From the NCBI GenBank assembly GCA_025201865.1, contig MU602868.1, forward strand, positions 1 to 39,877: DNA of 39,877 nucleotides, given 5' to 3'. Made by a program: the position numbers and the translations under genes. The number at the start of each line of letters is the position of its first letter. Position 1 is the stretch's first letter. The notes below the pieces were generated by a model, which was not told where the DNA came from, ran no database searches, and worked only from the letters and a program-made list of their open reading frames with translations. Positions 30,901 through 39,851 of the stretch are shown here, piece by piece. The stretch is from Ramicandelaber brevisporus. Lineage: Eukaryota > Kickxellomycota > Ramicandelaberales > Ramicandelaberaceae.

Positions 30901-30978
30901 ATGGCTGCTCGCAAATTTGATCTATGTCCATGCTGCCGTGCACCTGTCGAAGGGTTTAGTAGAGTATTTACAGTTTAA
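27901..30978 (+). CDS. Membrane RING-type E3 ubiquitin ligase, Asi1/Asi3-like
   Basis: This protein has 1025 residues. A hydrophobic leader (MHLPRLFVVICSLAVASC) is followed by at least five further hydrophobic segments in residues about 150-500 (for example STYFAMVLLVSILAN, IGRVIVRVPCLVVLARA, LLFKAMCLVTSVGILV, VFGLAGLLHFGLAV, MVVAIVVTVCTLCHFLALLL). The middle is Ser/Pro/Gln-rich and acidic (EESSSEWNDLDSSDDSDSSE). The very C-terminus is a C3HC4-like RING at 973-1012: CVVC, then HPCRCLSLCDDC and CPCC, ending SRVFTV. The LxPCRCLSLCDDCR and final (Y/F)SRxxxV pattern is that of fungal Asi1/Asi3-type ligases. In yeast these sit in the inner nuclear membrane, degrade mislocalised membrane proteins and restrain the SPS amino-acid-sensing transcription factors. 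Function here is inferred from that homology. It is convergent with the Gly-rich protein gene, with 86 bases between the stops. Confidence 0.85.
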   Translation: MHLPRLFVVICSLAVASCAALEAEGGTGRGPLATSPATASERASPEISTANPVWDTLGTMRRRQDQLLERLWKTIAPVQRALDIYAHKLDALLVDGLLKPSESAEKSDASDAKATASTSDAPNDEKTNQKNKKKNGRLGDEVALPHTKFFTFFTSTYFAMVLLVSILANRIDAAIPPRLRPRPLSRIGRVIVRVPCLVVLARATAAMIFSYNECHLTADDASQWNSCSILRSILINKWMLGSVSREFWEMDGKVMYSLEQAQWLLFKAMCLVTSVGILVSRLESGRHHSASSTASVAVQSDMFTAAVSQNNTAIMVGPARQPSTPPPEMSVASMYLGPSRTSGARPLARHSPRLGAAAATLSPLMAPATATTVSSAMPVLLSSPAMYEPTASLIEWALILHFQTTREVLAVGIIQAMQMLLLESTLLVSPAWLARNRLLPTGVFGLAGLLHFGLAVAKAVSKRSEVGYPPLHALVRIPEMVVAIVVTVCTLCHFLALLLAMMTKPPSESHSLQRSHRLGLWRWLQMTYASARAGIRPLYDESSLPSLSDDYSIAIFKLGNACLEATRFNGFRNEGLPIQLPHSTSLDSWINDARDTRPNYRLRRVDDSPVMSRQSTPEASQLIHGYGIPGDALPPQSSPTSQLRQRHRPLSRQQPQQQQQQQQQQQRGRRVQNHAARAAQPSFSPFARISARIGMLVAFWTNFIAAGAALITALSQRWGQSIHDDDLSDDDSQLHLETYQTPVIPAIEQQQAPQQIPQPPKLNLYEQFVSSVLHDTACMDDAGEESSSEWNDLDSSDDSDSSESEQEDDAEDDIPRLESTSTVGDFVRDLITWEPDVTESSMAPSGHGDESGTALPSFASVLIAHLMYSAMESRQQSHPERQSQAQEHVPSPSAAATPRMMTRSRFRQIFGDNSPSSVASTPVRQSTLWPGNDRRQQMSDLVEETRSRASPSDFSKRNPQPAVSSGAEALPVCVVCHTEQRTILLHPCRCLSLCDDCRQAMAARKFDLCPCCRAPVEGFSRVFTV
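29864..29898. repeat. CAG/CAA tract encoding polyglutamine in the RING ligase
   Basis: Mixed CAG/CAA codons give about 11 consecutive glutamines in the disordered middle of the RING protein. The same codon mix recurs in other genes of the window. Confidence 0.8.
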
Positions 30979-31064
30979 CATGCATTAACGTTTTAATAAT
31001 GAAAGAAATGTTAGGGAATTGTCGCTGATCGTTAAATGGCAGAGCAGAGGTGGGGAAGTGCTCT

Positions 31065-31595
31065 TTAGTAAAGCATGAGCATTGTGATGAGAAGAACAAA
31101 CACGCCAGGTACAAGATGCATCCATCTCGTTTGGTGTGAGGATGTTAGCGATCGTACACCACCATTGTCACTGCTCCATGAAGTTGAACTGGACATGGAT
31201 ATGCTAGTACTGAACGATGTTGATGTTACGAACGATGTCGATGTGATTGTAGTTGTAACACCGTTGATAACTGTTGGATGGTAGTAGTAGATTGGAACTG
31301 GCCAGAAGATAGGGAAAACGATGGGCACGGGCACTGGCATTACGACAGGAACCGCCGGACGAGCTCCGCCGCCACCACCAGTACCACCCTTGCCTCCACT
31401 ACCACCAGAACCACCTTTACCGCCGCCGCCGCCGCCGCCGCCGCCTCCTCCTTTGCCGCCACCACCACCGCCCTTGGCAGGGATGATTTTGAAGCTAGAG
31501 CCTGGAGGAGGAGGTGTATCATTTGCTGCTGCGAGGGCAACGAAGAGTGCAAGCACCGCAAGAGCTGCAAACCGGAGTGTGTTGTTCAAGCGCAT
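31065..31595 (-). CDS. Gly-rich secreted, probably GPI-anchored wall protein
   Basis: This 176-residue protein starts with a signal peptide (MRLNNTLRFAALAVLALFVALAAA). A Gly/Lys-rich run (about 43-80) is followed by Val/Pro-rich hydrophobic sequence (PVVMPVPVPIVFPIFWPVPIYYYHP), a Thr/Ser-rich mucin-like stretch (about 108-135) and a C-terminal hydrophobic end (WMHLVPGVFVLLITMLMLY) preceded by a small-residue DNGG site. This suggests cleavage and GPI attachment, or a single membrane anchor. The likely place is the cell surface or wall. I do not recognise a named family. The ATG at 31593-31595 is the first in frame; nine open codons lie upstream from a TTG. Confidence 0.75.
   Translation of the reverse strand: MRLNNTLRFAALAVLALFVALAAANDTPPPPGSSFKIIPAKGGGGGGKGGGGGGGGGGGKGGSGGSGGKGGTGGGGGARPAVPVVMPVPVPIVFPIFWPVPIYYYHPTVINGVTTTITSTSFVTSTSFSTSISMSSSTSWSSDNGGVRSLTSSHQTRWMHLVPGVFVLLITMLMLY
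31410..31475. repeat. Gly-encoding GCC/CCT trinucleotide tract
   Basis: Runs of GCC, CCT and CCA on the plus strand encode the polyglycine region of the wall protein on the minus strand. Confidence 0.85.
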
Positions 31596-32221
31596 AAGTT
31601 GTGTTACCGGAGTATCTGTCAAGAGAAGTGAAGTAAGTATGAGTTGTTAGGGGGTTGTGATAAAAAAAAAAGAGAGAAAAGACGCAAAGAGTTGTTTGCG
31701 AACAATGGCTGCAGTCTTTTATTGAGGCGGCAGAGCCGGCTTGGCTTGACTTGCGTGCGTGACCCGGCTCGGTCTTTGTTGGGGGGAGAGGGAGGGGAAA
31801 CTGGAAGTTTCCATACGCCAAGGCAAGCCAACCAAAACAAGAGAAGTGACAAGCTTCCATTTTGCCATACACAGACGCACATACACACACGCACACATAT
31901 ACACATATACACACATGTGTGCACCCGCACAAACAAGAGAATCAGGCTCGGGTAACAGAGCCAAAGCCACCAATTCTACAGCAGAAAGCGATTTCATGCA
32001 ACAATGAACCGCTGAAGCCCCCCCCATTATCGAGAGGTTAGAGCACGAGGCTTTCCTTCCTATTCTACTGCGGATGCTAAAATTACAGGGGACATGTTTT
32101 TTTTGCTATTCAAAATTGGTGGAGCTGAAATGCGAAGAAAGAAAGAAAAAGTACAAGAAAAAAGTTGTATTCTTCTTTTGTGACTGTTGTTATTGTTGTT
32201 GTTTGTTGTTTTTCGTTGTTT
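31596..32221. other. Spacer between Gly-rich and small secreted protein genes
   Basis: It holds the Gly-rich gene promoter and the 3' flank of the small secreted protein gene, including CA/TA-rich alternating sequence at 31866-31925. I see no gene in it. Confidence 0.5.
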
Positions 32222-32599
32222 TTACATTGGAGCAGTAACGGTGACAGTCACCTTCCATGGACTGGCCGGGTCTGGGCACTTGGGAGTGCCGTCTCCGCCA
32301 CAATCGAGGTCCGCAGTAAGATCGGCCGAGCCAGCCTTCTCAGCCTTGAAATTGCCCGAGTCACCATCTGGTTTGACTACCGTCGCGTCAGATGAGGCTG
32401 GCTTTTTATAGTTATACTGGACATCACCAATAGTCGTTGGGTCGAGCTTGACCTGGATGGTCTGTTTGAGCGTGGCGCTAGGCTTTGTGCCATCATCCTT
32501 GTTGCCAAGCATGAGAGGGCCTGGGTCGGCGGCGGGGGCAGCGAGAGTAACCGCAGCGAAGGCGGCAGCGAGAGCAGTAGCAATGTAAGCGGCGCGCAT
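32222..32599 (-). CDS. Small secreted protein of unknown family
   Basis: This 125-residue protein starts at the ATG 32597-32599 with a signal peptide (MRAAYIATALAAAFAAVTLAAPAADPG, cleavage likely after an Ala before the AAD/DPG region). The mature part is about 100 residues, polar, with a beta-rich end (WKVTVTVTAPM) and two cysteines (DCGGDGTPKC) that could form one disulphide. It has no recognisable domain. A TATAAATA box lies about 134 bases upstream, with CCAAT close by, which supports a real transcribed gene. It could be a secreted effector or wall protein, but nothing shows its job. Confidence 0.72.
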   Translation of the reverse strand: MRAAYIATALAAAFAAVTLAAPAADPGPLMLGNKDDGTKPSATLKQTIQVKLDPTTIGDVQYNYKKPASSDATVVKPDGDSGNFKAEKAGSADLTADLDCGGDGTPKCPDPASPWKVTVTVTAPM

Positions 32600-32732
32600 T
32601 TGGATATGGTAAAGTCTTGAAGAAGCCTTCGATTCTGGAGAGCACTGGATGCGATGTTGCTGTGTATGATGATACTGATTGTAAAATAAAAAAGAAGAAT
32701 TGTGAGGATGTGCCTGCTTCAATCCTTTAAGG

Positions 32733-32754
32733 TATTTATACTATCCAGACCAAT
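32733..32754 (-). promoter_or_regulatory. TATA and CCAAT elements of the small secreted protein gene
   Basis: TATTTATA at 32733-32740 reads TATAAATA on the minus strand, about 134-141 bases upstream of the ATG. A CCAAT on the plus strand at 32750-32754 lies just beyond it. This combination is unusual in the window. Confidence 0.5.
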
Positions 32755-33387
32755 ATTGAAATGTCGTCAAGATTAATATAGAAGGCAGAATCCTCACTTA
32801 TATTAACAGAAGGTGATGATCTGGCCATATTCGAATGACGTGGAGAGTGGCACCAATCTACGAGTGTCGGTGTCGGTGGTGGTAGTGGTGGCGATATATG
32901 GTAGGTGGTAAGTGGTGGAGTGATGGCAGGTGGTAAGTGGAAGGCAGTAAATGAAGTGGGTGGACCTGCACATACGCATACGCACACGCACACATATTAC
33001 TTTTGCAGTTGTGCATCTCCACTCTTGCAATATATTTACAGAAACGGCCGACGGAATCAGATGAGCTGGCCGTTTTATTGCTGGTTGCCACATTTCGTCA
33101 TCTGCCTTTATCTCTCCAATGAATAGCGCGTATACCTTTTTAAATAATAGTAATAAAACGAATAAAATAGATATTATAGTAAGAATGACGACAACAATGG
33201 AAATAGGAAATACAAACGATAGTGACACGTAATAAAAAAGAGGTAGATAGGACAGTTTTGAGCGATGTATAGAGGCGAAAACGGAAAGGACAGTACAAAA
33301 ATAGTAAATGAAAAATAAAGTAATAATACGGATAGGTGGGATGGATGGGTGGGTGGGGTAGATGAAGGGACAGATATGGGAAGATAA
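32755..33387. other. Spacer upstream of the small secreted protein gene and 3' of the kinase gene
   Basis: I see no gene. The sequence is rich in GGTGGT-type and CACACG-type repeats (32870-32995) and in A/T near the kinase 3' end (33130-33350). Confidence 0.5.
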
Positions 33388-35832
33388 TTAAGCGTGGATG
33401 ACGGTGGTCGTTGGGGCGGTAGTGATAGCATTGTTGATGGTATTGCGGCGCAATCTGTTCGTAACTCTGCTGATCAACGAGCGCGGCGTCAAAGGTTGCT
33501 GTATTGGTAGCACGGGCTGAGTGCTGGTTGGAACTGCAGCAACCATTCTGGCTTGTGGTGATGTGTAGTGATCGACGGCTGTTGGAACTGAAGATGCGGC
33601 AGATGCTGGAGTCACTGGTGAATTGAGTGGCGGTGTTGTAGCGAATAACATGTTGGCAGCAGTTGTGGATACTTGGTATGCCTGATGGTGCTGCTTCTGC
33701 TGAAGTAAATGGAATAACTGTTGATGACGTGCCAAATCAGATGGTAAAATATTGGTATTAGTCACACTTGACGTCATTCCGCCATCGTTATGATGACATT
33801 GTTGCTGGTGATGTTGCACAAGTGTTGAGACACGTGGTGACTGAGTGTGCTGACGTTCAGGCAAGAATGTGACTGTAGCCGGCGTGACCGTAGCGGTAGT
33901 CAGGGTGGACGTACCAGGTGACATCAGCTGCCGAGGTGAAATTGGCGACGGAGGAGCGTGCATCAAACTGACTTGCATAACAGGCGTGCGATATTGGTAG
34001 TGATGGTGATGAGCTGGCAATGTGGATGCAACCATGCCACCGGCAGCAGCTGCGACTGTGGAAGGAATGGACTGCGGACTCTGAGTAACATTTGTGATAG
34101 GCGATGGTGGAGTGAACAGTGGGACTGGAACACGGCGAACCTGCTGTTGACGGTGCTGCAGATGAGTTGTGGCAGCCAGAGTTGGAGTGTAATGCTGTGG
34201 GTTTGGCAGCTTGTTGGCATGGGCGGCTGGCACAACAGATGGAGGTGGCAAGTAGTATTGCTGCTGAAGTTGAAGTTGCTGAGGTTGACGCAATGTAACA
34301 ACAGGAGGAGTGGTATCAGGCATGTTCATAAACCGTGGGCAGCTGGCAACCAATGCATACAGCTCTGGCAATGTGATCCGGTTCTCTGGCTCAATTGTAA
34401 ACACGCGGCTCAGAATGTGTGCAAACTGGTCGGTCAACGGCAGTGCTTGTCTCAAAAACGACCGATCCATGTAAAATCTAGTAAAGATTGGATCAGTCAA
34501 AGTGGCTTGATTCCAAGGGTTGCGGCCGCTGGCCAAGTTGACCAGAATGACACCAAGAGCCCATACATCATTTGGCGCAGTGTAGTAACCAGTCAAATCT
34601 TGATGGATTCCACCCTGGCAGTGCGGGTCCATGTAATAGGCTGATCCACATCCAATCTCGTTGGAGTAAGGGCGATCTGTGGCCAGTCCAAAGTCAATGA
34701 TTTTAACGTGGAAGCGCGGGACTGTGCGGCCATATTCATTCACCGACGAGATGGCACGCTGTCTGCCAGGCTGAGCGTACTGCTGTTGTCCATAGTGTCT
34801 TTGTTGAATCTGCTGGAGTTGCTGCAACTGGTGTTGACGATGAAGCAATTGTGCAGTGTGTTGCTCTTTCTGTAGCTGCTGTTGTTGCTGCTGTTGTTGT
34901 TGCAATTGGCGATGAACAGTAGCACTGGCAAAGATATCATCCAAGTCCAAGCTGCCAGCTGACGATGAGGATTTCGATGATGAGGCCGATCCACCGCCGG
35001 CTGAAAACAACTTACTGTCGCTAGCTGAGCCTACTCCATTGTAACTATTATTACTACCACTTGCATTATTAACATCATCTTTATTAATCGGTATCAAGCA
35101 TACATTTTCGGGCTTAATATCTCGATGGTAAACTCCATGTTTGTGACAATGTGCAATAGCCTGTGCAATCTGTAAGAACACATCTCTGACAATTTCGTTC
35201 TGATCTGGCCAAACTGGGCTCTTGAACGACGGATGATTAACTATATTCTCATACAAATCACCACCTGGTATATAGTCCATAATCATAAATACCACATCAT
35301 TAATATGTAACACTCGATGCAATCTAACAACATTTGGGTGAGGAGGCACTTTGAGATGCAAGCGGATCTCTTCATTCAAGCGAGACACCTTTTGACGAAC
35401 TGAACCACGTGGAAACTTTGAAGGCAAGTCAATGATATTCTCGATTACTAATGCAGGCTGTTGTTGGTAATGATGGTGATGACATTGTTGTTGTGGCTGT
35501 TGTTGTTGTTGCTGTTCACCAGTTGAACTTGTAGCGGTGATATTTGTGATGGAGTTTGTGCTGTCGAGTGATACAGAGTGCTTGATGCGATCATCCATTG
35601 AGTCTGCACGCTCAATCAATTGCTGAACAATGTCTGTAAAGGCAAATCCACGTGTTGGAATGCACTTTATTGCCTTAAACTCTGATGGAGATGCGGGCAG
35701 CGCTAACCTGTCGTGTGCCAAGTACACTTCTCCATATGTGCCCAGACCAAGTGATTTGGCAAGCTTGTATCTGCCATTGTCCAGCGTGTACCCAACAAGT
35801 TGACCAGCAAGTGACCTGTCCGGGAGCGACAT
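33388..35832 (-). CDS. Ran1/Ksp1-like Ser/Thr protein kinase
   Basis: This protein has 814 residues. The kinase domain has the glycine loop GLGTYGEVYLAHD, K56 in FKAIK, the catalytic D238 in HRDIKPEN and D380 in DFGLA. The activation segment GCGSAYYMDPHCQGG recalls the Ran1/Ksp1/Sks1/Vhs1 group, which controls nutrient response, meiosis and filamentous growth in yeasts. The APE-equivalent reads DPH, with His404 where Glu is normal. A Ser-, Gln- and Asn-rich insert of about 120 residues separates HRD from DFG, and another lies between K56 and the C-helix. The C-terminal 350 residues are Gln/His/Pro-rich disorder. The ATG at 35830-35832 (MSLPDRSLAGQ) leads directly into the domain. The 99 open codons upstream look like a CA/CT-rich leader, not protein. 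Confidence 0.9.
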   Translation of the reverse strand: MSLPDRSLAGQLVGYTLDNGRYKLAKSLGLGTYGEVYLAHDRLALPASPSEFKAIKCIPTRGFAFTDIVQQLIERADSMDDRIKHSVSLDSTNSITNITATSSTGEQQQQQQPQQQCHHHHYQQQPALVIENIIDLPSKFPRGSVRQKVSRLNEEIRLHLKVPPHPNVVRLHRVLHINDVVFMIMDYIPGGDLYENIVNHPSFKSPVWPDQNEIVRDVFLQIAQAIAHCHKHGVYHRDIKPENVCLIPINKDDVNNASGSNNSYNGVGSASDSKLFSAGGGSASSSKSSSSAGSLDLDDIFASATVHRQLQQQQQQQQQLQKEQHTAQLLHRQHQLQQLQQIQQRHYGQQQYAQPGRQRAISSVNEYGRTVPRFHVKIIDFGLATDRPYSNEIGCGSAYYMDPHCQGGIHQDLTGYYTAPNDVWALGVILVNLASGRNPWNQATLTDPIFTRFYMDRSFLRQALPLTDQFAHILSRVFTIEPENRITLPELYALVASCPRFMNMPDTTPPVVTLRQPQQLQLQQQYYLPPPSVVPAAHANKLPNPQHYTPTLAATTHLQHRQQQVRRVPVPLFTPPSPITNVTQSPQSIPSTVAAAAGGMVASTLPAHHHHYQYRTPVMQVSLMHAPPSPISPRQLMSPGTSTLTTATVTPATVTFLPERQHTQSPRVSTLVQHHQQQCHHNDGGMTSSVTNTNILPSDLARHQQLFHLLQQKQHHQAYQVSTTAANMLFATTPPLNSPVTPASAASSVPTAVDHYTSPQARMVAAVPTSTQPVLPIQQPLTPRSLISRVTNRLRRNTINNAITTAPTTTVIHA

Positions 35833-36770
35833 CTGTGAGTACCTGTGTGTAGTTCTGTGTGTGTGTGTGCTTGTTAGTAGAGCGAATAGAGTGTTGCAAA
35901 CTGCAAAAGTGTTTGTGTATGTGGGGAAAGTTTGCGAGGCGAAGCGAGGCGAGATGAGGACAAGCAGGCGGGTGAAAGGAGGATAAACGAATGAATGAGC
36001 GAGTGGAGTGGGTGTGTTGTAGGTGGAGTGTGGATGTGAATGCGGTGTGAGCGTGAGTGTGAGCGTGTGGTGTGAGTGTTTGTGAGTGCGGCACGCGAGA
36101 TTAGAACGAGTCAGCGTCAAGATGAGCAAACAAAAGTAAAATTGGTTCGAACACTGTCCGTTTGTGTGTGGAACGTGTGCGAAAAATAGCGTGCTTGGCT
36201 TTGCAATAACAGTGCAATGGGACTGCTATTGAAAAGAGGCAGAGGACCAGCGTGGTTGGGCCGGGTTAATATGAGGAAAAAGGAACTCGCGGTGGCTGGG
36301 GAGTCAGGGCGTACAAAGATTCGGAATGGAAAGTAAAAGAGCCGTTAGAAAGGAAGCGATGTGGATTGTGCGGTTGTTTCTGCTGCCGTTGTTGTTGTTG
36401 TCTGAGACCGCGTGTATGTCAATTACAGCAGAATCAGAGGCAGTAACAACAACAATAAAAACAGACGAGGATGCAATGTGTAATCACAAAAGAGCAAGAG
36501 CGAGCGGCAGCTGCAAGAAAAAAAAATTGAAGTGCGCGAGAGCAGATCAATACCAAATGCAGATGCTCTGTTATGTTATGTTGCTGCTGTTGCTGCTGCT
36601 GTTAATGTTGGTGGTGATGTTATCTCTGTCTGTCTGTCTGTAGAGGTGAAGTGCGATGTTCCAAAAACAATCAGTGACTGAAAACGTGCGCACAACAACA
36701 GTAACAACAACAACAACAAAAAAACAATACACTGCGGAAGTCAATTCGATGTGCAGTCCTGTTTTTCTGC

Positions 36771-36802
<32 letters not shown>

Positions 36803-36803
36803 G
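36771..36803. repeat. TTG trinucleotide microsatellite
   Basis: About ten consecutive TTG/GTT units end in TTGCAG, outside any supported coding frame. Confidence 0.9.
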
Positions 36804-38220
36804 CAGTTGGTAGATGTGGGTAACTGAAACCTTCTGAATGGAGTGGAGGAAGAGTTCGGCAGTTATTTTCAAGCCGGACCGATGTGGAATGAATATGATG
36901 GTGCGAAATGTGGCGACAGTACACACTACAAAGCAGTCAACAGCAGCTGAAGGGGAAGTGAGGAAAAGAGCTCGAGCAACAAGGAATTAATGAGGCGTGG
37001 AGGCGGAATGTGAGTGGGAACAAAGGAACAAGGAAAAAAAAAACAGGATGTGGGGTGGGGTGGATGAGTGTTGTGAGAAATATGCGATTCAGCTCGTGGG
37101 TCGACACAGCAGAAGCGAAATCGGATTGTGGGAAATGAGGGAAGGAAAAAAAAAAAACTTGCAAGAAAAGCGCGTGTTTTTGAGAGAAACAGCCAAAGCG
37201 GGTGTGTGTGTATGTATGTGTGTGGAAGTATGTGGGTTATAGGTGGAGGGGGAAGTTGCGAGGGACGACAGTGGCGTAACGCAAGGTGCGCTTTCAAGGA
37301 GGCGTGTGTGTTCGAAACAATAAATCAGCAGCAACGCGCAGTCAAACAGAAAAAAAACAACAACAACAATAACAACAATCGAGGTAAATCGTTCGATAAT
37401 TAAGGGCAGATTGGGGTTGATGGTGGATGACTGATGATGATTGATGGAGCTAACTGGGAGCGTGGATAGGAGTAGGAACCAAAGAAGAAAAAGGGCTGTA
37501 AATGAAGAGTATTGATATAGCAAAGTGAGACAGCGCGAGACAAGGCAGTATGATGTAAACAAGTGTCAGTAACAATTTCTTGTCTCATTAATAAATGTAT
37601 TGGGTGGCCCTGACCTGTTTTATATTGCGATTTGCCTCTCAGCAGAGCAAAGGAAAGGAAAAAAAAAAGGAAAGGAAAGAATTGAGAAAACATGCGGCTG
37701 ATTTGATTGGATGGCACCACCATGCAATAGATCAGTAAATTCGAAAGCACATACAGCACAGCGAGGATGGAGTTGGTGGTGGCGGCAAATGAAAGGTGTT
37801 TGGGGGAGGAGATGGATGGCAGTGAGGCAGATAAAAGAGAGTACAATGTGTGTGTGTAAGTATTTATGTGTGGAGGGATATCAGTAGTGTTGCTGTCGTA
37901 ATCGTCAGATTGAGGTAATGTGAGACAAGCGGGAAAGAAAAAAGAGGCAGCCAAGTGGATGGCCATGTCCATCGGCACGGATTATATTCCGACGCCGAAC
38001 ACACACACAGACACACACACACAAAAACCACTGTGGCTGTTTTGAACACAAGACCACCGAGAGTTCAATTGTGTATTAGACGATTCGCCAGCCAACAGGA
38101 ACCACATACACGTGGCTGCGCAAACTATTGATCAGAAACAACTGGATTAGGTTTTTGGATGACTCGCATGGCTGTGGGCTGGTTTTGACGGACACAAAAA
38201 TAACGGAAGCATCAAAGTGA

Positions 38221-38256
38221 CAGAGAGAGACAGAGAGGCAGAGAGAGAGAGAGAGA
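38221..38256. repeat. GA-rich microsatellite
   Basis: Alternating GA units interrupted by CAGAG, in the gene-poor region. On the minus strand it forms the polypyrimidine tract downstream of the candidate exon. Confidence 0.85.
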
Positions 38257-38367
38257 ATGTGCATGAGAAAGAACAGCAGGTCTTCGGATTTGTGAAACGA
38301 AAAGGAAAAGGTTGATGGTGAATTGCGTGCCAATCATGAATCAGCCGAAGAGGACACGTTGACTTAC

Positions 38368-38469
38368 CAGTACTAATGCGTTTGTTCACAGGTGTAATGT
38401 TTGAAATACGAATATCGAGGCGCACAGCGCGGGCGTGTGGTGACGTTTTCTGAATAATGCTATTGGTCA
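38368..38469 (-). other. Candidate internal exon
   Basis: On the minus strand a 102-base stretch is preceded by a pyrimidine tract and CTCTCTCAG and followed by ACTG|GTAAGT, a consensus donor. Its open frame reads TNSIIQKTSPHARAVRLD and continues with a mixed, protein-like composition unlike the surrounding Ser/Leu-rich frames. No partner exon in phase was found by eye, and no family is recognised. Confidence 0.25.
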
Positions 38470-39761
38470 CTGAGAGAGAGATGTTTGTGTGTGTGAGTGT
38501 TTGATGCAGCGCAGAAGTGGAGCGGGGTGATGAAGGTGAGCGTGATGTCAGTTTACAGTGTTGCGGTTGAGGAGATGTGGGTTCACAGATGGCACAGATG
38601 AGTGTGAGGAGGACAGCGACAAATGAAGAGGTTATAGAATGATTTGAGACGAATCGTGAGTATACTGAAAAAAGGTTTGTTGTTATTGATGTGGATATAT
38701 GTGGATGAGAGTGGGTGGGATATTGAAGCGCAAGCACTCTCAATGGATGAGTGAATCGACAAAGCTCACTCCTAGTCACAAGAGAAGCAAAAAAAGCAAA
38801 ACAAAACAAAAACAACACAAAAAGTATTGTGGAAAATGGAAACAGTAACGAAAAAAGGAGGGGGAGTATGGGATGTATGGGATGTATGGCACCTGACTGT
38901 ATCACTGAATTGGGGGGAAGAGATAGGAGAAGAAGAAAACGATCGCCATTTGTAATATTTGACTGTTGCTTTTTTTGCGACGGCAAAAATAAACAGAAAG
39001 AAAAGCGATTTATTGAGACTGGTGCAAGAACGAAGAGAGAGGTGGAATGCAGGTCTCGGGTGTAGCGAGGGTCGCATCCGTTTCGGAAAAAGTGACTGGA
39101 GGCAAGGTGGAGAGAATGAATGAATAGACGAAGAGAGTGGCGCCGTTGTATTTTATAATGCGCGAGTTACAAGAGTCACAAAGAACCAGAGTTCGGAGCA
39201 CCAATGTAACCGGGAACTAAACATACCGTAGTTTTGTGATAGACGAGCGCGGGATCGAATGCACTCTCGGAATGCTATTCTGTATTTGCAATAAAATGGC
39301 AGGGGAAAAGAGCAGCGCTTTTTAATAGAGGTTTGAAGGTGAGTGCCTTTTTAATACCAAAGGGCAGACTGTGAGGGTGAACAAACGATAGAGTGACTTT
39401 TTATTTTATGAATGGGTGAGATCATCAACAATTGAGAGAGTTGTGAGTAGTGGGCCAGCCAGTGCTTCTTTTTATATCAGCAGGCTGATTGAGGTGCAGT
39501 CAAAACATTGGATGATTGACGGTTGATGAACGCGGATCATGTCACAAGGACATCACTTGTGTTTTTTTTATGAAGATGAGTTTAACGCTTCCAGTGTCGA
39601 TGATTACAACATAAACAAATATATAAAAGTGGTAGATCCATTCCGTGGGGATGATGTAGACTGATACACGCCTTCGCACCAACAAGCATTGGTACGTGTG
39701 AAACCCATTGCACTCAACAGTGAGTTCAAATGAAGGAGAAACGAAGATGAGAATAATATGG

Positions 39762-39767
39762 TTTATT
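39762..39767 (-). terminator. Possible polyadenylation signal for the edge gene
   Basis: TTTATT on the plus strand is AATAAA on the minus strand, about 85 bases beyond the candidate TAA at 39852. Confidence 0.3.
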
Positions 39768-39851
39768 GAATCAATCATGATCCGCCAAAACGTTTTTCTG
39801 TATGAAAAAGGATTATTCATGGGAATGAGTGCACGTAGCCGACGAGCTGGT

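Larger units (their letters stand above)
35833..39851. other. Long gene-poor region upstream of the kinase
   Basis: About 4 kb without a firmly supported gene. It includes the kinase leader (35833-36130, CA/CT-rich on the minus strand), TTG and GA microsatellites, A-runs (37148-37157, 37660-37670) and a candidate exon on the minus strand (38368-38469). The frames here are mostly Ser/Leu/Thr-type composition artefacts. A spliced gene or a long regulated leader cannot be excluded. Confidence 0.5.

Noticed and set aside
32022-32072. GAGAGGTTAGAGCACGAG resembles a tRNA D-arm/A box
   Set aside because: No T-loop (GGTTCRANYCC-like) sequence, no acceptor stem pairing and no plausible anticodon arm follow.
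36146-36156. GGTTCGAACAC resembles a tRNA B box
   Set aside because: It does not fit the final CC of the consensus, and no A box or stems lie upstream at the right distance.
36326-36643. 105-codon plus-strand frame with poly-Leu runs
   Set aside because: The Leu runs come from CTG/TTG microsatellites, and the rest lacks any recognisable pattern.
38147-38986. 279-codon minus-strand frame in the gene-poor region
   Set aside because: It lacks an ATG at its start and is largely Ser/Leu/Phe-rich translation of pyrimidine-rich DNA; only the 38368-38469 part looks protein-like and is listed separately.
39539-39664. 41-codon plus-strand frame near the window end
   Set aside because: It is short, without domain or supporting signals, and in an AT-rich flank.
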